A DNA stretch of 8,591 nucleotides from an uncultured Collinsella sp. (GTDB lineage Bacteria > Actinomycetota > Coriobacteriia > Coriobacteriales > Coriobacteriaceae): assembly GCA_902493855.1 (NCBI GenBank), contig CABUQV010000042.1, positions 1 through 8,591 on the forward strand, given 5' to 3'. A model generated the notes under the pieces. That model saw only the letters and a list, made by a program, of their open reading frames with translations, did no database searches and had not been told where the DNA came from. Shown piece by piece: positions 5,481 to 8,591 of this stretch (positions within the stretch are counted from its first letter, which is position 1; each line of letters opens with the position of its first letter). A program made the translations under genes and the position numbers.

Positions 5481-6110
5481 ATGATCAAGGCAGTGCTGTT
5501 TGATATGGACGGCGTGCTGGTCGATACCGAGTGGTTCTACAACCGTCGCCGCGTGGCATTTATGGAAGAGAAGGGCTTCCACTTTGACGAGATTCCCGAT
5601 CTTTCGGGGTCTAACGAGCCCGCCATTTGGAAGGCGCTGGTGCCCGACGATATTGAGCTGCGCGAGCGTCTGCGCGTGGAGTACAAGCAGGTCTACAGCC
5701 CGGATCACCCCGTTCCGTATGCCGCGCTGCTCAACGAGCAGACGGAGCCGGTGATGCGTGGGCTGCACGAGCGCGGCGTGAAGTGCGCCATCGCAAGCTC
5801 GTCCTATCGCGAGCTCATTGACGAGCTACTGGAGATCGCCGGTATCGCCGATGTGCTGGATTACACCATCAGCGGTCACGAGTGCAGTGCGTTTAAGCCC
5901 GATCCCGAGATCTACCTGCGTGCCATGGAGGCGCTGGGGGTGGAGCCTGCCGAGTGCCTGGTTATCGAGGATTCGCCTTTAGGAATCGAGGCTGGCAAAC
6001 GTTCCGGCGCCCGCGTCCTGGCGCTGCGTCCGCACGAGGGCGTCAACCTCGATCAATCGCAAGCCGATGCCGTTATCGATAATCTGACCGATATTTTGGC
6101 CGCTTTGTAG
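5481..6110 (+). CDS. HAD-superfamily phosphatase/phosphomutase (beta-PGM-like, subfamily IA)
   Basis: This 209-residue soluble enzyme has all four HAD motifs: FDMDGVLVDTE with nucleophile Asp8 and acid/base Asp10, the motif II serine at 106 in AIASSS, Lys139 in FKPDP, and the acidic pair Glu163-Asp164 in VIEDSPLGIEAG. The alpha-helical cap (about 16-85) between motifs I and II is the type seen in beta-phosphoglucomutase and sugar-phosphate phosphatases. I cannot tell mutase from phosphatase, nor the substrate. The start is the ATG at 5481, six bases after GGAGGAG; an ATG at 5475 is too close to that site. It lies beyond the operon terminator with no recognisable promoter, only the 44-bp repeat, in front. 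A role in sugar-phosphate handling alongside the deglycase is possible but unproven. Confidence 0.88.
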   Translation: MIKAVLFDMDGVLVDTEWFYNRRRVAFMEEKGFHFDEIPDLSGSNEPAIWKALVPDDIELRERLRVEYKQVYSPDHPVPYAALLNEQTEPVMRGLHERGVKCAIASSSYRELIDELLEIAGIADVLDYTISGHECSAFKPDPEIYLRAMEALGVEPAECLVIEDSPLGIEAGKRSGARVLALRPHEGVNLDQSQADAVIDNLTDILAAL

Positions 6111-6116
6111 TGTCAA

Positions 6117-6201
6117 TCCGCCGCGAGAAGCACTGGTTCAAACGTTTTTTGCGGTGGACTGGCTCGATTTGGTTTCGATTTTGATCCGTTTGGCTTCGAT
6201 T
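6117..6201. repeat. Non-coding stretch with short tandem repeat and weak hairpin
   Basis: This is the first part of the 355-bp gap after the HAD gene. TCCGCCGC (6117-6124) can pair with GCGGTGGA (6151-6158) across a 26-base loop, but no terminator-like T-run follows the right arm. TTTGGTTTCGATT (6168-6180) and TTTGGCTTCGATT (6189-6201) form a direct repeat with one mismatch and a 21-bp period. I see no gene. Confidence 0.45.
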
Positions 6202-6207
6202 CGGGCT

Positions 6208-6326
6208 AAGTGAGTAGACTTTTTGGCGCAGGCCGAGCACAATGCATATCTTCCTTTGTAAAACCGCAGGTCACAGGGGTGGCGGTTTTGGGTGTGCTCG
6301 GCAGATCGTAAAAAGTCTACTCACTT
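6208..6326. repeat. 119-bp nested palindromic element (MITE-like or structured RNA)
   Basis: Three perfect, nested pairs of arms share a centre: the 17-bp arms 6208-6224 and 6310-6326 (AAGTGAGTAGACTTTTT and its complement), the 10-bp arms GCCGAGCACA 6232-6241 and 6293-6302, and the 8-bp arms AAAACCGC 6260-6267 and 6282-6289. Folded as RNA this is one long rod with two internal loops and a 14-base apical loop. It lies in the HAD-YitT gap and has no coding potential I trust. It looks like a fold-back mobile repeat. I see no target-site duplication. Confidence 0.8.
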
Positions 6327-6411
6327 GGAATTTTGCCCTTTGGTCGTGGGGGTTGCTGGTCCCGTTTTGGTTGTCGAGGGAGGTTGAATTGAAGCGCCCC
6401 CGCACGCTCCA

Positions 6412-6420
6412 TGCTACAAT
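6412..6420 (+). promoter_or_regulatory. Extended -10 promoter of the YitT-family gene
   Basis: TGC-TACAAT matches an extended -10 (TGN-TANAAT). TTGAAG at 6389-6394 is a possible -35 but sits 20 bp away, too far for a strong match, as is usual for extended -10 promoters. Transcription would begin near 6427, about 40 nt before the start codon. The gene therefore appears to have its own promoter downstream of the palindromic element. Confidence 0.5.
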
Positions 6421-6465
6421 CGCGGACATACCCCACAACTACATCTGCCTTCGAAAGGAGCCTGC

Positions 6466-7473
6466 GTGGCGAACGCCATCGATCAGCTCACGGACCGAGT
6501 GCTCGTACTCGGCCGCCTCACCATCGTCCGCCGCGCCATTACTGCCGTGGCGGTCACGATTTCCGCCGTTCTCCAGACATTCCTGATCCAGGCGTTCATT
6601 CAGCCCGCCGACCTGCTTCCGAGCGGTCTCACCGGCGTCGCGGTCCTGCTCGATCGCGTTACCTCGCTGGGCGGCGTTCACATCGACATCTCGCTCGGCA
6701 TGCTTGCGCTCAACATTCCCGTGGCGCTCCTATGCTGGAGCGGCATTAGCAAGCGCTTCGTCATCTTCTCGATGATGCAGGTCGTGCTCTCGTCGCTGTT
6801 CCTCAACGTCTTTCACTTCGCTCCATTTTTGGGCGACAAGATTATGCTCATCATTTTTGGCGGCGTGGTCTCGGGTCTGGGCGCTGCCATCGCGCTAAAG
6901 TCCGGCGCATCTACCGGTGGCACCGACTTTATCGCGCTGTGGGTCTCCAACCACACGGGCAAGACCATCTGGGGCGTTATCTTTGGTTTCAATTGCTTTA
7001 TCCTGGCGATCTTTGGCTTTATGTTTGGCTGGGACAAGGCGGCGTACTCCATCGTGTTCCAGTTTATTTCGACCAAGACCATCGACAGTTTCTATCGTCG
7101 CTATGACCGCGTGACGCTGCAGATCACGACGCGCAAGGCTGACGAGGTCATGACCGCCTATGTTGACCATTTTCAGCACGGCATTAGCTGCGCCGAGGTC
7201 ATCGGCGGATACAGCCGCGAAAAGATGTACCTGCTGCACGCCGTTGTATCGACCTACGAGAGCCAGGACATTATCAAGCTGGTGTGCGACATTGATCCCG
7301 GCGCCGTGATCAATGTGTTCCACACGCTCAACTTTGTGGGCGGCTGGTGGGGCGGTCATGTCGACGAGCCCATGCCCACGGCCGTACCCGATCCCGACAA
7401 GCCCGCGCGTATGGCCAGCAGACAGGCGCGCCTCAGCGAGCAGGACAGCCTGCAGCAGGACGACAGCAGGTAG
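6466..7473 (+). CDS. YitT-family membrane protein (DUF161/DUF2179)
   Basis: This 335-residue protein has five or six hydrophobic segments (about residues 22-45, 50-65, 76-92, 98-118, 125-146 and 168-188), then a soluble C-terminal domain (about 215-295) of the DUF2179 type found in Bacillus YitT-like proteins. The family's Gly-rich features are visible: LLPSGLTGVAVLLD (50-63) and LKSGASTGGTDFIALW (144-159). The function of the family is unknown. The extreme C-terminus (about 300-335) is polar and probably disordered. Translation starts at GTG 6466, five bases after GAAAGGAG. It has its own promoter and terminator and is likely monocistronic, with no evident link to the PTS locus. Confidence 0.9.
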   Translation: MANAIDQLTDRVLVLGRLTIVRRAITAVAVTISAVLQTFLIQAFIQPADLLPSGLTGVAVLLDRVTSLGGVHIDISLGMLALNIPVALLCWSGISKRFVIFSMMQVVLSSLFLNVFHFAPFLGDKIMLIIFGGVVSGLGAAIALKSGASTGGTDFIALWVSNHTGKTIWGVIFGFNCFILAIFGFMFGWDKAAYSIVFQFISTKTIDSFYRRYDRVTLQITTRKADEVMTAYVDHFQHGISCAEVIGGYSREKMYLLHAVVSTYESQDIIKLVCDIDPGAVINVFHTLNFVGGWWGGHVDEPMPTAVPDPDKPARMASRQARLSEQDSLQQDDSR

Positions 7474-7516
7474 AGTGTTGGTATTTTGCCGGCACGGCGC
7501 AATCCTGTCCGCTTGA

Positions 7517-7556
7517 GCCTCCCGAAAGCCTCGCTGCTTTCGGGAGGCCTTCGTTT
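7517..7556 (+). terminator. Intrinsic terminator after the YitT-family gene
   Basis: GCCTCCCGAAAGC (7517-7529) and GCTTTCGGGAGGC (7536-7548) form a perfect 13-bp stem with a six-base loop, followed by the T-rich CTTCGTTT. It ends the YitT transcript 44 bp after the stop and insulates the GntR gene from it. Confidence 0.85.
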
Positions 7557-7557
7557 G

Positions 7558-7601
7558 CCCAGATAAAACCTACCAAAATGAAGCTGTCGCTTTTTGGTAG
7601 G
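7558..7601. repeat. 44-bp intergenic repeat, copy 2
   Basis: This is the second copy of the element at 5422-5465 (40/44 identical). Here the arms are perfect: CCTACCAAAA (7569-7578) and TTTTGGTAGG (7592-7601), with a 13-base loop. It begins two bases after the T-rich end of the YitT terminator and precedes the GntR promoter region. Copy 1 also lies downstream of a terminator, so both insertions are in positions that spare coding sequence. Confidence 0.85.
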
Positions 7602-7643
7602 GAGGGTGTATCGTTTTATCATTATGAGGTAACATGAAACTAG

Positions 7644-7656
7644 ACGTTATATACGT
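7644..7656. promoter_or_regulatory. Candidate autoregulatory operator of the GntR gene
   Basis: ACGT-TATAT-ACGT is a 13-bp site with the same arms and spacing as 1491-1503 in front of the PTS operon. AGACGTTATA (7642-7651) is an exact 10-base match to 1498-1507, and 7641-7654 matches the opposite strand of the permease promoter at 13/14 positions. It lies 38 bp before the GntR start codon. The core promoter here is unclear (TATTTT at 7671-7676 is one possible -10). Autoregulation is common in the HutC subfamily but is inferred here. Confidence 0.5.
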
Positions 7657-7693
7657 ATTAGAAATTTAGCTATTTTGATAAGAGTGATCAGAT

Positions 7694-8413
7694 ATGCCTG
7701 CGCCCAAAAATGCACCGCTTTACCAGCAGATTTATGACGAAATCAAGGATGCGATCGAGAAAGGTGTTTATGCACCCAAGGAGCGTATTCCGTCCGAGCT
7801 TGAACTAGCCGAGCAGTACGAGGTGAGCCGTATTACGGTGCGCCGCGCTGTCGAGGAGCTGTGCTCCGATGGTTACCTGGTTAAGCAGCAGGGCCGCGGC
7901 ACCTTTGTCTCCACGCCGCACATCAATCGTCAGTTCCACGCCTCGACGCTGCAGACGTTTACCGCGCTGTGTTCCAACAACGGCATGAAGGCCGGTGCAC
8001 ATGTGGTCGATCGCCAGATTGTGCCGGCGCGCCAAAACGAGATGGAGTTCTTTGGCCTGCAGAAGGATGCGCTGCTGCTGCATATCAAGCGCGTGCGTAC
8101 GGCCGACGGCGAGCCCATCTTTGAGGAGAACATCTTTGTGCCGTTTGACGCCTACCGTGAGCTGTTGACGGCCGATCTTGAGGACAAGTCGATTTTTGCC
8201 GAGGTCGAGCGTGTTGGCGGAACGCCGATTGTCTCGGTTGGCTACCGTACGGTCGAGGCCGTTCGAGCTAACGCCGAGCAGGCGGCCGAGCTGGGCATTG
8301 CTCCGCACGATCCGCTGCTCAACCTGCGTGCCGGCTTTACCGGTCCCGATGACGAGCCGGTTTTGATGGGTAAGCAGTACTACGTGGGATCGCGCTACGT
8401 TATGGTCATGTAA
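7694..8413 (+). CDS. GntR-family transcriptional regulator, HutC subfamily (UTRA domain)
   Basis: This 239-residue regulator has an N-terminal winged helix-turn-helix (about 8-73) with typical GntR residues: PLYQQIYDEIKDAI, the PSELELAEQYEVSRITVRRA helix-turn-helix (33-52), and the wing GYLVKQQGRGTFV (60-72). The rest (about 80-238) is a UTRA effector-binding domain with the usual RVRTADGEPIFEEN and ending PVLMGKQYYVGSRYVM. HutC-type proteins sense small metabolites such as sugar phosphates and usually repress nearby catabolic operons; E. coli FrlR, regulator of fructoselysine use, belongs to this group. The ATG at 7694 has only a weak AAGAG upstream, so expression may be low. Shared promoter elements suggest it controls the PTS-deglycase operon and the permease, although the HAD and YitT genes lie between. 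The effector is unknown; fructoselysine 6-phosphate or a relative is my guess. Confidence 0.9.
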   Translation: MPAPKNAPLYQQIYDEIKDAIEKGVYAPKERIPSELELAEQYEVSRITVRRAVEELCSDGYLVKQQGRGTFVSTPHINRQFHASTLQTFTALCSNNGMKAGAHVVDRQIVPARQNEMEFFGLQKDALLLHIKRVRTADGEPIFEENIFVPFDAYRELLTADLEDKSIFAEVERVGGTPIVSVGYRTVEAVRANAEQAAELGIAPHDPLLNLRAGFTGPDDEPVLMGKQYYVGSRYVMVM

Positions 8414-8441
8414 GTTACGCGGTTTTACCAAACCGCGTAAC
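8414..8441. terminator. Perfect hairpin directly after the GntR stop codon
   Basis: GTTACGCGGTTT (8414-8425) and AAACCGCGTAAC (8430-8441) form a 12-bp perfect stem with a four-base loop, starting at the base after the TAA. No T-run follows on either strand, so termination is possible but not certain. It could instead protect the mRNA 3' end or be a repeat unit. Confidence 0.5.
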
Positions 8442-8463
8442 GGGCCGACGTTGCGCCTTTGGT

Positions 8464-8487
8464 TCCGCCGTTCTGACGAACGGCGGA
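8464..8487. terminator. Second hairpin in the GntR 3' region
   Basis: TCCGCCGTTC (8464-8473) and GAACGGCGGA (8478-8487) form a perfect 10-bp stem with a TGAC loop. A weaker GGGCG/CGCCC pair (8490-8494, 8505-8509) follows at once. No T-run is present. Stacked hairpins between a plus-strand gene and a possible minus-strand gene suit a bidirectional transcription barrier. Confidence 0.45.
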
Positions 8488-8528
8488 CCGGGCGACGCTG
8501 CAAACGCCCCTAAGCGGCAATCTGACGT

Positions 8529-8591
8529 TCAATCGTCGGTCGCGTACCGAAGTACGCTTCCCTCCTCTTTCACGTCACCTTGCTCGCTTAG
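8529..8591 (-). CDS. Possible C-terminal end of a convergent gene (partial)
   Basis: Reading the minus strand from the right edge, 20 sense codons ending GSVLRYATDD are followed by TGA at 8531-8529. The frame is in phase with the window edge, but any frame has a fair chance of staying open over 63 bases, so support is weak. The peptide is not one I can assign. Within it the DNA has GCGTAC-CGAA-GTACGC (8542-8557), a small hairpin. The alternative is that this stretch is part of the hairpin-rich intergenic sequence. Confidence 0.25.
   Translation of the reverse strand, partial: LSEQGDVKEEGSVLRYATDD

Noticed and set aside
6242..6586. Plus-strand open frame spanning the nested palindrome and the start of the YitT gene
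   Set aside because: It has no Shine-Dalgarno, overlaps the well-supported YitT gene in another frame, and its protein is low in recognisable features.
7634..7669. 11-codon leader ORF (MKLDVIYVLEI) in front of the GntR gene
   Set aside because: The GAGGT upstream is only three bases from the ATG, the frame overlaps the candidate operator, and there is no attenuator-like hairpin after it.
1..8591. CRISPR array, tRNA or rRNA genes, insertion sequence, phage or defence system
   Set aside because: I found no regularly spaced repeats, no tRNA-like cloverleaf, no transposase or integrase, and no nuclease or toxin gene on either strand.

Overview
The window looks like a chromosomal segment from a gut actinobacterium of the class Coriobacteriia, most likely Collinsella. 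This is an inference. It rests on the G+C-rich coding sequence with C/G-ending codons, strong AGGAGG-type ribosome binding sites, a mannose-family PTS, and intergenic hairpin repeats of a kind I associate with that group. All confidently called genes read on the + strand.

Layout. Positions 1-270 hold no certain gene but contain a 14-bp perfect palindrome and the promoter of an EamA/DMT-family permease (271-1353). After 182 bp of regulatory sequence comes an operon encoding a fused mannose-family PTS EIIA-EIIB protein (1536-2459), EIIC (2496-3290) and EIID (3304-4137). A 199-bp gap with two strong hairpins follows, then a SIS-domain deglycase of the FrlB/FraB/GfrF group (4337-5320) and a very clear intrinsic terminator (5355-5386). 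Downstream are a HAD-family phosphatase or phosphomutase (5481-6110), a 355-bp non-coding stretch with a 119-bp nested palindrome, a YitT-family membrane protein (6466-7473) with its own terminator, and a HutC-type GntR regulator (7694-8413). The right edge is hairpin-rich and may hold the last 20 codons of a convergent gene.

How the genes work together. The PTS plus deglycase, with no separate sugar kinase, is the architecture expected for uptake of an Amadori compound (fructoselysine, glucoselysine or a relative). The PTS would phosphorylate the sugar at C6 during import and the deglycase would split the product into a hexose 6-phosphate and a free amine or amino acid. Three promoters (permease, PTS operon, GntR gene) share a short AT-rich element of the form ACGT-N5-ACGT or one base off it, overlapping or abutting the -10 where one can be seen. 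I infer that the GntR/HutC protein is a substrate-responsive repressor of all three. The permease would then belong to the same regulon and might export the amino acid released by deglycation.

Repeats. A 44-bp intergenic repeat occurs twice (5422-5465 and 7558-7601, 40/44 identical). A third hairpin at 4215-4245, inside the PTS-deglycase operon, shares its CTGTCCCTTT core. These look like REP-type elements; no transposase is visible here.
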